Part shown: piece after piece, positions 44,632 to 56,254 of the stretch
How the letters are laid out: each line of letters opens with the position of its first letter
Numbering within the stretch: the first letter of the stretch is position 1
Origin: Actinomycetales bacterium
Lineage (GTDB): Bacteria > Actinomycetota > Actinomycetes > S36-B12
Assembly: GCA_018970025.1 (NCBI GenBank)
Contig: JAGWXF010000019.1
Location: 1-63,589 of the forward strand
Reading direction: 5' to 3'
DNA length: 63,589 nt
Notes under the pieces: model-generated
What the model was told of the DNA's origin: nothing
Databases searched by the model: none
What the model saw: only the letters and a program-made list of their open reading frames with translations
Program-made: the position numbers and the translations under genes

Positions 44632-46989
44632 ATGAACGTGCTCCCGCCCGCCGACCCGCCACCGAGCGCCTCGGGGATCCTCGCCCGGCTCGGTGCGATC
44701 GTCGCCGTCGCCGTGGTCGCGGGCCTCATCGTGGGCCTGATGGCCGTGCCGTTCGTCGGCAGCCTCGGAGTTGTCTCACGAAATGTCATCCAGGAGTTCG
44801 AGAGCATTCCGGACGGCATCACCACCCCGCCCCTGCCGCAGCGGACCCAGATCCTGGCTTCCGACGGCTCCGTCATCGCCACGCTCTTCTACCAGAACCG
44901 GGTGGAGATCCCACTGGCGAGCGTGGCGCCGATCATGCGGCAGGCGACCGTCTCGGTGGAGGACGCCCGCTTCCTGGACCACAACGGGGTCGACCTGCGC
45001 GGAACGCTGCGAGCCCTGGCATCGAACACCTCCGCCGGCGACGTCCAGCAGGGCGGATCGACGCTGACCATGCAGTACGTCAAAAACGTCCTAGTGAACT
45101 CAGCGACGACAGCGGAGGAGCTCGATGCCGCACGCGGGCGAAGCCCGGCGCGCAAGGTGCGGGAGATGCGCTTCGCCCTGGGCCTGGAGCGGCGGTACTC
45201 CAAGGCCGAGATCCTCGAGCGCTACCTGAATATCGTCTACTTCGGCGCAGGCGCATACGGGGTCGAGGCGGCAGCCCGCCGCTACTTCTCCAAGCCGGCC
45301 TCCGCGCTGACCCTGCCGGAAGCAGCAACGCTCGCCGGCATCGTCCAGCAGCCGGTGGGCTACGACCCTCTGCGCAACCCGGACCGCTCAGCCGAGCGCC
45401 GCAATGTCGTGCTCAAGCGCATGGCGGCCCTGGGCTTCATCTCGAAGGACGAGGCAGAGCGGGCCGCCAAGATCCCGATGAGCGCCATCCTCCGGCCGAC
45501 GACCACCGCAAACGGCTGCACCACGTCCTACGCCCCGTTCTTCTGCGACTACGTCCTGCAGACGATCAGGAATGACCCCGCCTTCGGCGCGACGCCGGAG
45601 GCGCGCGAGGTGTTCCTCAAGCGCGGTGGCTACGTCATCACCACGACCCTGGATCCGGCGGCTCAGCGCGGTGCGACCAAGGCCGCCACCGACTTCATCC
45701 CGATGGACGACGAGAGCCAGAAGGCCGCCGCCGTCTCGGTGGTCGAGCCCGGCACCGGGAACATCCTGGCGATGACCCAGAACCGTGAGTGGGGAACGTC
45801 CGGGATCGGCAAGACCACCTACAACTACAACGTGGATCGCAAGCACGGCGGCACCATCGGCATGCAGGCCGGGTCGACGTTCAAGGTGTTCACCCTCGCC
45901 GCCGCGCTCGAGGCGGGAATCTCGCCGTTCGAGTACGTCGCGGCCGGCAGCCCCAAGGTCTTCACGAACTTCGTCGAATGCGGGACCAATATCCCGTTCC
46001 AGCCGATCACCGTCCGCAACTCGACCACGTCCGGCACCATGGACATGATCCGCGCGACCGCGTACTCGACGAACACCTACTTCATGTCGATCGAGGAGCG
46101 CACTGGCCTGTGCCGACCGGCCGAGATCGCCGAGTCGATGGGCGTCTATCGGGGCAATGGCGACAACCTGCTGCGCGTGCCGTCCTTCACCCTGGGCACC
46201 ATGGAGGTCACCCCTCTGGCGATGGCGAATGCCTACGCGACCTTCGCCAACCACGGCATCTACTGCGCACCCCGGGTCATTCTCAGCATCACCGATCGCG
46301 ATGGCGCCAGCCTGCCCGTCCCGCCGCCGCAATGCCGGCAGGTCCTCGCGCGAGACGTCGCGGACACAGTCGTCTCGCTGCTCACCGGCGTGGTCGACGG
46401 GCCTATTGGCGGGCGAACCGGCGCACGCATGAGCCTGGACCGCCCGGCCGCCGGCAAGACGGGTACGACGAATGAGTCAGCCGCCGTATGGTTCTGCGGA
46501 TTCACCGCAGACGTCGCCGCTGCTGTCTGGGTCGGCGATCCTCGCGGCGGCTTCGCATACCCCATGAAGGGGGTGACCATCAACGGGGTGTACTACCCCC
46601 AGGTCTTCGGCGGCACCCTGCCTGGCCCGATCTGGAAGGCGTCCATGGAAGCCGCCCTGGCCAGCAGGACGCCAAAGGACTTCCAGCTCAACTCGCGCTG
46701 GGGCCTGCGCCCCGCCCGGGCGGTCAACGGCACCAACTACGGCTTCGGACGCAATCCGTACACCGTCGACCCGGTGGAGGAGTTCAGCAACGGCGATCTG
46801 CTGACACCCGGCGAGGTGGGCCCGTCGGTCGACCCATCCGCCTCGGCTGACGTCCCGCCCGGAGCCGGCGACGGGGCCCCGGGTGACCCCGGGCAGTCCG
46901 GCGGGACGGATCCGGCCCCCACCAACCCGGCACCCACCAACCCGGCACCTACTCCGGCGACCCAGGGAGAAGTCCCGCCGGCAGGCTGA
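44632..46989 (+). CDS. Class A penicillin-binding protein
   Basis: 785 residues. N-terminal membrane anchor, glycosyltransferase GT51 domain (SVEDARFLDHNGVD; QGGSTLTMQYVKN), transpeptidase domain with the SxxK motif AGSTFK near residue 412, SxN in YSTNTYF and KTGTT near 610. It polymerises and cross-links peptidoglycan. The C-terminus is a Pro/Ala/Thr-rich tail with NPAPT repeats and no PASTA domain, unlike PonA2 at the equivalent mycobacterial position. TACCCT lies nine bases before the ATG. Confidence 0.95.
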   Translation: MNVLPPADPPPSASGILARLGAIVAVAVVAGLIVGLMAVPFVGSLGVVSRNVIQEFESIPDGITTPPLPQRTQILASDGSVIATLFYQNRVEIPLASVAPIMRQATVSVEDARFLDHNGVDLRGTLRALASNTSAGDVQQGGSTLTMQYVKNVLVNSATTAEELDAARGRSPARKVREMRFALGLERRYSKAEILERYLNIVYFGAGAYGVEAAARRYFSKPASALTLPEAATLAGIVQQPVGYDPLRNPDRSAERRNVVLKRMAALGFISKDEAERAAKIPMSAILRPTTTANGCTTSYAPFFCDYVLQTIRNDPAFGATPEAREVFLKRGGYVITTTLDPAAQRGATKAATDFIPMDDESQKAAAVSVVEPGTGNILAMTQNREWGTSGIGKTTYNYNVDRKHGGTIGMQAGSTFKVFTLAAALEAGISPFEYVAAGSPKVFTNFVECGTNIPFQPITVRNSTTSGTMDMIRATAYSTNTYFMSIEERTGLCRPAEIAESMGVYRGNGDNLLRVPSFTLGTMEVTPLAMANAYATFANHGIYCAPRVILSITDRDGASLPVPPPQCRQVLARDVADTVVSLLTGVVDGPIGGRTGARMSLDRPAAGKTGTTNESAAVWFCGFTADVAAAVWVGDPRGGFAYPMKGVTINGVYYPQVFGGTLPGPIWKASMEAALASRTPKDFQLNSRWGLRPARAVNGTNYGFGRNPYTVDPVEEFSNGDLLTPGEVGPSVDPSASADVPPGAGDGAPGDPGQSGGTDPAPTNPAPTNPAPTPATQGEVPPAG

Positions 46990-47030
46990 TGCTCGTCGTG
47001 CCGCGCACCGATGCGCCTGGCCGGCCCTGC

Positions 47031-47495
47031 TTACAAGCCCAGGGCAGCCTTCACCCTGGCTGCCACGACACCACCGTCCGCCCGGCCTTTCACCTGCGGC
47101 TGCACGAGCTTCATCACCGCGCCCATGGCCGCGCCGCCGCTGGCCCCAGACCCCTGCACCTCAGCCACCGCCGCGTCGACGATTGCCTGCACCGCCTCGT
47201 CGGTCAGGGCCTGCGGCAGGTACCCCTCGAGCACGCCGAGCTCAGCCCGCTCCCGCTCGGCCAGCTCAGGTCGGTCGGCCGCGTCGTACGCCTCAGCGGC
47301 CTCACGCCGCTTCTTCGCCTCGCGGCCGAGCACCGTCAGCACGTCGTCGTCGGAGAGCTCACGGGCCTGCTTGCCGGCCACCTGCTCGTTGGTGATCGCC
47401 GTCAGCGCCATCCGCAGGGTGGCCGCAGATAGCTCATCACGTGCCTTCATCGCGGTGGTGAGATCGGCCTGGAGTTGGTCCTTCAATGCACTCAT
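47031..47495 (-). CDS. GatB/YqeY-domain protein
   Basis: 154 residues, whole-length YqeY-like: LKDQLQADLTTAMKARDE, LEGYLPQALTDEAVQAIV (part), GAVMKLVQPQVKGRADGG (part: VMKLVQPQVKGRADG). The domain is shared with the GatB amidotransferase and binds tRNA; the stand-alone role is unknown. Divergent from the metallophosphoesterase gene. Confidence 0.9.
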   Translation of the reverse strand: MSALKDQLQADLTTAMKARDELSAATLRMALTAITNEQVAGKQARELSDDDVLTVLGREAKKRREAAEAYDAADRPELAERERAELGVLEGYLPQALTDEAVQAIVDAAVAEVQGSGASGGAAMGAVMKLVQPQVKGRADGGVVAARVKAALGL

Positions 47496-47604
47496 GCGCC
47501 CATTGTTCCCTTCGAGCGGTCCGCTGACGCCCGCGCCACCCAGCCGGCGCGTCCATGACCCACGTGGGCTTGGTGAACGCCGGCAATGGTGGGACGATCT
47601 CGAT

Positions 47605-48540
47605 GTGGACGTCCGCACCAAGGCCCTGCTGGCCACCGCCCTGGCCGGAGCGGCCGGGCTGGCCTATGCGCGCTGGGAGTCCGAGCGATTCACCCTGCGC
47701 CGGGCGACGGTGCCGCTCCTCGATTCGGACGCCGACCCGATCCGCATCCTGCACCTGTCGGATCTGCACCTCGTGCCGGGCCAGCGGCGCAAGCAGGCGT
47801 GGGTGCAGTCGCTGCGCGAGCTCAATCCGGACCTGGTCATCGCCACGGGCGACTTCATGTCCCATCAGGACGCCGTCCCGCACGTGCTCGACACCGTCGA
47901 CCCGCTGTCGGACGTCCCGGCGGCATTCGTCCTGGGGAGCAATGACTACTTCGCCCCCAAGCCGATCAACCCGGCGAAGTACCTGCGCGGACCCTCTCAG
48001 CTACAACCGAACCGGCCGATGCTCCCCTGGCCGGATCTGGTCGACGGGCTCGTCGATCTCGGCTGGATCGACCTGACCAACCGCAGCGAGGCCATCAAGG
48101 TCGATGGCCGGCTGGTCGAGCTGCGCGGGGTCGACGACCCGCATATCAGCCGCGACCGGTACGACCTGGTCGCCGGCGACTACGGCTCGGCAGCCGACCT
48201 CACCCTCGGGGTCGTCCACGCCCCGTACCTGCGGGTCCTGGATGCCTTCGCTGCGGACGCCACCGACCTCATCATCGCCGGCCACACCCACGGCGGCCAG
48301 CTGCGACTGCCCGGATACGGCACCCTCGTGACGAACTGCGACCTCGATCGCAGGCGGGCCCGCGGGCTGTCCTCCCATCAGGCACCGGGGTCTGCGACCG
48401 GCCAGGCCCACCGCTCGGCACTGCATGTCTCGGCGGGCCTGGGCACGTCGCCGTACGCGCCCTTCCGGTTCAACTGCCCGCCGGAGGCGACCCTGCTCAC
48501 CCTCGTTCCCCGGGCGAAGGACGGTTCCGGGCTCGGCTAG
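47605..48540 (+). CDS. Metallophosphoesterase (Rv3683-like)
   Basis: 311 residues from a GTG with GACGAT six bases upstream. Calcineurin-like metal motifs: SDLHL, ATGDF, VLGSNDYF in place of the usual GNHD, and GHTHGGQ. One N-terminal hydrophobic segment suggests membrane attachment. Substrate unknown. Its TAG stop forms part of the -10 box of the downstream tRNA. Confidence 0.9.
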   Translation: MDVRTKALLATALAGAAGLAYARWESERFTLRRATVPLLDSDADPIRILHLSDLHLVPGQRRKQAWVQSLRELNPDLVIATGDFMSHQDAVPHVLDTVDPLSDVPAAFVLGSNDYFAPKPINPAKYLRGPSQLQPNRPMLPWPDLVDGLVDLGWIDLTNRSEAIKVDGRLVELRGVDDPHISRDRYDLVAGDYGSAADLTLGVVHAPYLRVLDAFAADATDLIIAGHTHGGQLRLPGYGTLVTNCDLDRRRARGLSSHQAPGSATGQAHRSALHVSAGLGTSPYAPFRFNCPPEATLLTLVPRAKDGSGLG

Positions 48541-48556
48541 ACTCCGTGGGTCCAAC

Positions 48557-48630
<74 letters not shown>

Positions 48631-48634
48631 CGCC

Positions 48635-48664
48635 GCGCGTGGGGACCATCAGGTCCCCACGCGC
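48635..48664 (+). terminator. Terminator after tRNA-Pro
   Basis: Perfect 13-bp stem with loop ATCA, the same loop and closing ACC/GGT as the terminator at 16703. No T-run. Confidence 0.8.
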
Positions 48665-48690
48665 ATTGCCTGGCCAGGGCAGGAGGCCCC

Positions 48691-49473
48691 GTGACGATCC
48701 ACCGGCGCCCGCCGCTCGACGAGCTCGGCAAGGCCAGCCGGGCGTACGTGAAGGCGATGGGCTGGAAGTCGGTCAACCTGCACACCCACATCTCGCTGGT
48801 GCATCGGTTCGTCTATGTCGAGGTCCCCAAGGCCGGCTGCGGGACGATGAAGGCCACCCTCGGCGGGCTCGAGGCTGCCCGGCTGAGCGCAGCCGCCGTG
48901 GCGCGGGTGCGGGAGAATCCGCATGACCGCAGCCGTGCCACCCCCTTCGTCAAGCCGTATCAGCTCCCGCCCGACCTGCTCGAGGAGGCCCTGCGGGGCC
49001 GCAAGTGGCGGCGGTTCGCGGTGGTACGCGAGCCCGCTTCGCGCCTGCTGTCGGGATACCTGGAGAAGATCCGCCAGGGCCTGCAGCAGAGCGAGTCGAT
49101 CATGGCCCGGCTGGCCGAGCAGGGCCGGGCGCCGGCACACGCGGCGGACATCCCCTTCGCCGACTTCATCGACGTGGTCGCCGCGATGCCCAGCCGGGAG
49201 CAGGATCCCCATTGGCGCCGGCAGGCCGACCATCTCGGGATCGGCATCATCGACTACGACGCGGTGATCCACCTCGAGCAGCTTGACGACTCCTGGCCGC
49301 GCATCGCCAGCCTGATCGGCGTCGCGAGCCTGCAGGAGGAGTTCTACTGCCGCAACTCAACCGGGGCCAGGGGCAAGGTCGCCGACTGGTACACCCCGGC
49401 GCTCGTCGACCAGGTCACCGGTGCCTATGCCGCTGACTACCGGGCGTTCGGCTACCAGCCGCCGTCGCTCTGA
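48691..49473 (+). CDS. Sulfotransferase-family protein
   Basis: 260 residues. PAPS-binding elements of the Sulfotransfer_2 type: 5'-phosphosulfate loop VEVPKAGCGTMK and 3'-phosphate motif VVREPASRLLSGYLEK (parts), then Arg/His-rich helices. It probably sulfates a carbohydrate or lipid. The isolated placement between a tRNA and asd gives no pathway context. No signal peptide. Confidence 0.82.
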   Translation: MTIHRRPPLDELGKASRAYVKAMGWKSVNLHTHISLVHRFVYVEVPKAGCGTMKATLGGLEAARLSAAAVARVRENPHDRSRATPFVKPYQLPPDLLEEALRGRKWRRFAVVREPASRLLSGYLEKIRQGLQQSESIMARLAEQGRAPAHAADIPFADFIDVVAAMPSREQDPHWRRQADHLGIGIIDYDAVIHLEQLDDSWPRIASLIGVASLQEEFYCRNSTGARGKVADWYTPALVDQVTGAYAADYRAFGYQPPSL

Positions 49474-49486
49474 CGTCAGTTCCCCA

Positions 49487-51813
<2,327 letters not shown>

Positions 51814-51858
51814 GCTGCCTAACCCTATCGGCCTTTCGGCAGGTCGCTTCCCGGGCAG

Positions 51859-52173
51859 TCACGGCTCCTGGGCCCATGCTGGCCGACGTGCCCGAGCACC
51901 AAGCCTGCGCTGGGCGGACGTCAGCCGGTGCTCATCCGACATCGCGGCATATCCGGCTCGCTCGACCTCATGGTCAACAGCCCGCAGGCCCGCGTGGAAG
52001 ATGGCCTCATGCAGCATCGTCTCGCTGGCGGATGTTGCATCGACCCCCGTGAGCGCCCGAAGTGCCTGCTGCGATGAAGCGGACGAACGCAAGCGATTCA
52101 ACTCGGCTTCGTCCTGCTGCGTGAGCGGCAACCACGCCCGTCCGACGACGGTCTCCTCGCCTCGATTCCCCAT
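51859..52173 (-). CDS. Small hypothetical protein
   Basis: 104 residues from the ATG at 52173. Helical: LTQQDEAELNRLRSSASSQQ (part), HEAIFHAGLRAVDHEVERAGY (part), then a basic tail RLGARARRP. The size and basic tail suggest an antitoxin-like or DNA-binding protein, but no partner is adjacent and I do not recognise the family. No clear ribosome site; moderate doubt that it is a gene. Confidence 0.5.
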   Translation of the reverse strand: MGNRGEETVVGRAWLPLTQQDEAELNRLRSSASSQQALRALTGVDATSASETMLHEAIFHAGLRAVDHEVERAGYAAMSDEHRLTSAQRRLGARARRPAWAQEP

Positions 52174-52219
52174 GCGGGCATGCTCCGACACGAACTGCGG
52201 CTGCGTCAGCAGCAGATGC

Positions 52220-52813
52220 CTACAGCCGGCGTCGGCCCTCGAAGGCTCGACCGAGGGTGACCTCATCGGCATACTCCAGGTCACCGCCGACCGGCAGCCC
52301 ACTGGCCAGGCGCGACACCGCGATGCCCAGCGGTGTGATGAGCCGGGCCAGGTACGTGGCAGTGGCCTCCCCCTCGAGGTTCGGATCCGTCGCCAGGATC
52401 ACCTCGACGATCGCCCCGTCGGCCAGCCGAGCCATGAGCTCGCGGATGCGCAGGTCGTCCGGCCCCACGCCATCGATCGGGCTGATCGCCCCGCCGAGTA
52501 CGTGGTAGCGGCCGCGGAACTCCCGGGTGCGCTCGATCGCCACGACGTCCTTGGGCTCCTCCACCACGCACAGCACGGTCAGGTCGCGCCGGGTATCGCG
52601 GCAGATGCGGCACTCGGACTCCTCGGCGACATTGCCGCAGATGGAGCAGAAGCGCACCTTCTCCTTGACCTCGCGCAGGGCATCGGCCAGGCGCAGCACG
52701 TCGACCGGGTCAGCGGCCAGGATGTGGAAGGCAATGCGCTGGGCGCCCTTGGGGCCGACTCCCGGCAGTCGGCCGAGCTCGTCGATGAGATCCTGGACGA
52801 CGCCCTCGTACAT
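52220..52813 (-). CDS. recR: Recombination protein RecR
   Basis: 197 residues. HhH motif [20 protein letters not shown] (part: [11 protein letters not shown]), four-Cys zinc finger (CSIC ... CRIC), Toprim domain ([26 protein letters not shown]). Works with RecF/RecO in gap repair. Start overlaps the dnaX stop (TGATG). Confidence 0.97.
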   Translation of the reverse strand: MYEGVVQDLIDELGRLPGVGPKGAQRIAFHILAADPVDVLRLADALREVKEKVRFCSICGNVAEESECRICRDTRRDLTVLCVVEEPKDVVAIERTREFRGRYHVLGGAISPIDGVGPDDLRIRELMARLADGAIVEVILATDPNLEGEATATYLARLITPLGIAVSRLASGLPVGGDLEYADEVTLGRAFEGRRRL

Positions 52814-54588
52814 CAGTGCTCGATCTCCCCGATCGTCGTCGCCCCGAGGGTCTTGATCGCCAGCTCCACCCCGGATTCCTCGACTACGTCGGCGTCATCA
52901 GGGCTGGGCGCATCCGGCGCTGGGGCATCCGCTGCGAGCACCGCAAGCGATGCCTCCGGCGCATGCACCACGTCGACGCGGACATCGACCCGCATCACAT
53001 CGAGCACCGCCTGCCGGATCCGCTCGTCGTGGCCGCTAGCACGCGCGCCGGTAACGTCGCCCGCGCTCTTGAGCCCGACCGCAAGCACACCGTTGTCGTA
53101 CGACAGCGGCACCGACGAGCTGAACAGGATCCATGCGACCTTGCTGTATGCCTTGGTGGCATCGAGGATCGCCGGCCACATGGAGCGCATGTCCTGCAGG
53201 GTCACGCCATTGGACGACGAAGGGGAGCTCGGCGGCGCCGACGAAGGTGCCGCAGCAGGCTCCGCCTGACTGGTGGCAGCAGCACCCGACGCCTTGCCAG
53301 GCGCCCGCTTGGCTTGCGAGGACGGAGCAGTCGAAGGCGCTACCTGGGAGAGCTTGCGGGCAGCAGCCGGGCGCTCCGGCTCAGGAGCCGGCACGCTCGC
53401 CGGCGCAGCGGCCTCGATGACGGCGCCGCTGGCCATGCGTCGCTCGAGTTGATCCATGCGCGCGCGCAGGCCGCGCTCGTCGGCGTCGACCGCGGGCAGC
53501 AGCAGCCGGGCGCCCATCAGCTCCAGCTGCAGCCGCGGCGCGGTGGCACCCTTCAGCGCGCTCAGCGACTCACTGACCACCTCAGCGGCTCGGGCCAGCT
53601 CAGCGGCACCGAACATCGCCGCCTGGGCCACCTCCCGCTCGACCTGATCGGGCGGGCCATCGACCAGGCCCGCCTCGACCGCCCCGGGCACATGGGTGAG
53701 CACGATCAGGTCGCGCATTCGCTCCAGCAGGTCGGTGACGAAGCGCCGCGGCTCATGCCCGGCCTCGGACACCCGGTCGATCACGGTGAACAGCGCCGGG
53801 CCATCCAGGTCGGCCATCGCCTGCACCATCTCATCGAGCAGCGTCGCATCGGTCATGCCGAGCTGACCGACGGCATCGGCGTAGGTGACACCCTCGGGCC
53901 CGGCCCCGGAGATCACCTGGCCCAGGATCGACAGGCTGTCGCGCACGCTGCCGGCACCGGCCCGGGCGACCAGGGCCAGGGCCGTGGGCTCGGCCGGGAT
54001 GCCCTCCGCCTCGCAGACCCAGGCCAGGTGCTGCTGCAGTGCCTTCGCCGACACCAGCCGGAAGGTGTAGTTGTGCGTCCGCGACCGGATCGTCGGCAGC
54101 ACCTTGTCGACCTCGGTGGTCGCGAAGATGAAGCGCACGTGCGGCGGCGGCTCCTCAACGAGCTTCAGCAGGGCATTGAAGCCCTGCGTGGTGACCATGT
54201 GCGCCTCGTCGATGATGTAGACCTTGTATCGGGACGAGGCCGGGGCGAACATCGCCCGCTCCCGTAGGTCGCGGGTGTCGTCGACGCCCCCGTGGCTGGC
54301 GGCATCGAGCTCGATGACGTCGATCGAGCCCGGGCCATTGGCCGCAAGATCCAGGCAGCTGGCGCAGGTGCCGCACGGCTCGGGCGTCGGGCCCTGCTCG
54401 CAGTTCAGCGATCGGGCCAGGATGCGGGCGGTGGACGTCTTCCCGCACCCGCGCGGACCGGAGAACAGGTAGGCATGGTGGACTCGGTCATTGGCGAGGG
54501 CACGCGACAGCGGGGCCGTCACATGCTCCTGGCCGACCACCTCCGCCAGGGTCGTCGGCCGATACGTCCGATACAGGGCCATCGACAC
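52813..54588 (-). CDS. dnaX: DNA polymerase III gamma/tau subunit
   Basis: About 591 residues from a GTG with TAGGGT seven bases upstream; an ATG two codons later is also possible. P-loop [11 protein letters not shown], Cys-rich zinc module (CGTCASC), DEAH-like [17 protein letters not shown]. The C-terminal half is Ala/Pro/Ser-rich. Clamp-loader motor subunit; dnaX-recR pairing is common. Confidence 0.96.
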   Translation of the reverse strand: MSMALYRTYRPTTLAEVVGQEHVTAPLSRALANDRVHHAYLFSGPRGCGKTSTARILARSLNCEQGPTPEPCGTCASCLDLAANGPGSIDVIELDAASHGGVDDTRDLRERAMFAPASSRYKVYIIDEAHMVTTQGFNALLKLVEEPPPHVRFIFATTEVDKVLPTIRSRTHNYTFRLVSAKALQQHLAWVCEAEGIPAEPTALALVARAGAGSVRDSLSILGQVISGAGPEGVTYADAVGQLGMTDATLLDEMVQAMADLDGPALFTVIDRVSEAGHEPRRFVTDLLERMRDLIVLTHVPGAVEAGLVDGPPDQVEREVAQAAMFGAAELARAAEVVSESLSALKGATAPRLQLELMGARLLLPAVDADERGLRARMDQLERRMASGAVIEAAAPASVPAPEPERPAAARKLSQVAPSTAPSSQAKRAPGKASGAAATSQAEPAAAPSSAPPSSPSSSNGVTLQDMRSMWPAILDATKAYSKVAWILFSSSVPLSYDNGVLAVGLKSAGDVTGARASGHDERIRQAVLDVMRVDVRVDVVHAPEASLAVLAADAPAPDAPSPDDADVVEESGVELAIKTLGATTIGEIEH

Positions 54589-54649
54589 GGGCGCCACCCT
54601 ACGGGCACCGACCGACCCCCAACTGACCGCCGGGGCCCCGGCATGACGG

Positions 54650-54737
54650 GACCCCCCGCGCACCCGACAGAGCCTGCTTACCCTTGCTGCCTTCCGGCCC
54701 TGGGGGGGTTCGGCGGGATGACGCCGCACGAGGGGTC
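54650..54737 (-). ncRNA. ffs: Signal recognition particle 4.5S RNA
   Basis: The minus strand contains the SRP core CCGGAAGGCAGCAAGGGTAAGC within a long hairpin closed by GACCCC ... GGGGGTC. TACCCT lies six bases before the inferred 5' end at 54737. Position upstream of dnaX matches other actinobacteria. Ends estimated to within a few bases. Confidence 0.88.
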
Positions 54738-54799
54738 GGCATCAGGGTACGGGGCAGGCGGTTGGCGGCGCGCAGCCGGGGCCAGATAGCCTCTCCGGC

Positions 54800-54887
54800 G
54801 GAGGATTCGCCTAGTGGCCTATGGCGCTCGCTTGGAAAGCGGGTTGGGTTAACGCCCTCAGGGGTTCAAATCCCCTATCCTCCGCCA
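54800..54887 (+). tRNA. tRNA-Ser(GGA)
   Basis: Long variable arm type II tRNA, acceptor GGAGGAT/ATCCTCC, anticodon loop TTGGAAA (GGA), encoded CCA. TAGCCT ends seven bases before the first tRNA base, so transcription probably starts at or next to the mature 5' end. Confidence 0.96.
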
Positions 54888-54894
54888 CCTCGGG

Positions 54895-54927
54895 GTGCGG
54901 GCCGGGTGCTTCATGCACGAGCCCGGC
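54895..54927. terminator. Possible bidirectional terminator
   Basis: GCCGGG/CCCGGC stem around TGCTTCATGCACGAG between tRNA-Ser(GGA) and the 3' end of the convergent Fic-like gene. Imperfect and without a T-run. Confidence 0.5.
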
Positions 54928-55810
54928 CTGCCCCCCGATCGACGTCGAGACCGGCATTCTGACGCGCCTCACGAGTAATGCGCGCCATGCGGTCGCGCGA
55001 CTCCTGCACCCGAGGCCCGCAACTACCGAGCAGATCCATCGCGGCAGTGGCGTCCCGCGTCACATAGAAGTCGACCATCGCGTCGTTGAAGGTGACCCGC
55101 TCCTGGGCCGGGACGAGCACGGCATGGATCCCCGCCGAGAGCAGGACACCATTCATCATGGTGCGCGCGGTGCGCTTGTTGCCATCGAAGTATAACTGGT
55201 TGGCGGCGGCGAACAGGAAGTATGCGCTCGCGCGCTCGAACGGCGACTCGCAGGCCTCCAGCGCATGCAGCCCACGGCAGTGGATCTCTCGAAGATTCGC
55301 GCCCCCCGGAGTCGTCGCTGGTGGCTCATGCGCGCCGAAGCGTCCAAGGTTCACGGTGACTGAGGTCACCAGGGAGCCCTCGCCCCGGAATTGGCCCCAT
55401 TCCAGCGCCTCTTCTCGGGCGATTGCCGCATGGACCTCGTCGGAGGTCTGCTTGGTCAGGCGGAACTCACCGGATCGGACGAGGTCTCGCACGAGCACAT
55501 ACCCATCGCGCAGTCGCAGGATCTGCTGCTCATCTGACAGCTTGTGACCCCCGACGGTGATCCCCTCGAGCAAGGTCTGTACCTCTGGATAGGTAAACGG
55601 GTTCCCCTCGAGGACCGCGGCAGCCCACACATGCCCGGCCATGTCACGATCAAACGCCGCAAGCACTTCCGGGATCGAGGCAACGTCAACTGGACGGCAC
55701 ACCCGTTCGCGATCCCAGCGGAAGCCAAGGCACGCGAAGAGCTCAGCGTCGTCCACGGCCAATCTCACCTCACCTGCATCCGGCATGTCACTGCTGTGGC
55801 CGAGGGTCAC
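54911..55810 (-). CDS. Fic-domain protein, catalytic His replaced by Gln
   Basis: 299 residues (a start at 55786 is also possible). N-terminal inhibitory-helix-like motif VLEGNPFTYPE (residues 67-77), then a Fic core ANQLYFDGNKRTAR (204-217). In the canonical motif HPFxDGNxR the first His is catalytic; here it is Gln205. The Asp-Gly-Asn-Lys-Arg nucleotide loop is intact. Either a natural His-less Fic subfamily or an inactive relative. Lies between two tRNA-Ser genes with lower local GC, suggesting acquisition. Confidence 0.82.
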   Translation of the reverse strand: MTLGHSSDMPDAGEVRLAVDDAELFACLGFRWDRERVCRPVDVASIPEVLAAFDRDMAGHVWAAAVLEGNPFTYPEVQTLLEGITVGGHKLSDEQQILRLRDGYVLVRDLVRSGEFRLTKQTSDEVHAAIAREEALEWGQFRGEGSLVTSVTVNLGRFGAHEPPATTPGGANLREIHCRGLHALEACESPFERASAYFLFAAANQLYFDGNKRTARTMMNGVLLSAGIHAVLVPAQERVTFNDAMVDFYVTRDATAAMDLLGSCGPRVQESRDRMARITREARQNAGLDVDRGAGRARA

Positions 55811-55898
55811 TGTCCTCAGCCGCCGATCCGCATCCTGCCACCCAAGAGGTGCTGACGTGTCTCACGAGCCTGGCAAGGGCCCTTGTAGGCTCTGCTCC

Positions 55899-55988
55899 GG
55901 TGGCGTGTCCGAGCGGCCAAAGGAGCGCGCCTCGAAAGCGCGTGTGGGGGCAACCTCACCGTGGGTTCAAATCCCACCGCCACCGCCA
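55899..55988 (+). tRNA. tRNA-Ser(CGA)
   Basis: Type II tRNA, acceptor GGTGGCG/CGCCACC, anticodon loop CTCGAAA (CGA), encoded CCA. TAGGCT ends seven bases before the tRNA 5' end. Its 3' end faces the accessory region. Confidence 0.96.
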
Positions 55989-55993
55989 CACCG

Positions 55994-56013
55994 GCCCTCG
56001 TGACTGCGAGGGC
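55994..56013 (+). terminator. Terminator after tRNA-Ser(CGA)
   Basis: 7-bp stem GCCCTCG/CGAGGGC with 6-base loop. Short, but directly downstream of the tRNA. Confidence 0.55.
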
Positions 56014-56134
56014 TCGAGGTTTCAAAGCTCCCTGCAGCGAGCGACCAGCTTGCCCGCTGCGGGGAGTTTCGCCGTCATCGACGGGCACCTCGTAACAAGG
56101 ATTTCCATCAACGTCGCAACGCTCGCATGCTGGC

Positions 56135-56254
56135 TCAGCGACTCAACAGGGCGGACAGCAGCAGGATCAGCAGGCCACCCAGAACAACCATCCCGATGCA
56201 TCCGCTGATGAAAGTGGTGAGGCAGTCATCCCCGCGCTGACGTCCGCGGCTCAC
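56135..56254 (-). CDS. 39-residue single-span membrane protein
   Basis: Starts with a GTG overlapping the stop of the nuclease-helicase gene (GTGA), so it is translationally coupled. Sequence: basic N-terminus VSRGRQRG, Asp-Asp-Cys, then a hydrophobic run through CIGMVVLGGLLILLLSALL and a terminal Ser-Arg. Predicted to insert in the membrane with the basic end inside. I do not recognise a family; small hydrophobic effectors in defence operons look like this, but that is inference. Confidence 0.65.
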   Translation of the reverse strand: MSRGRQRGDDCLTTFISGCIGMVVLGGLLILLLSALLSR

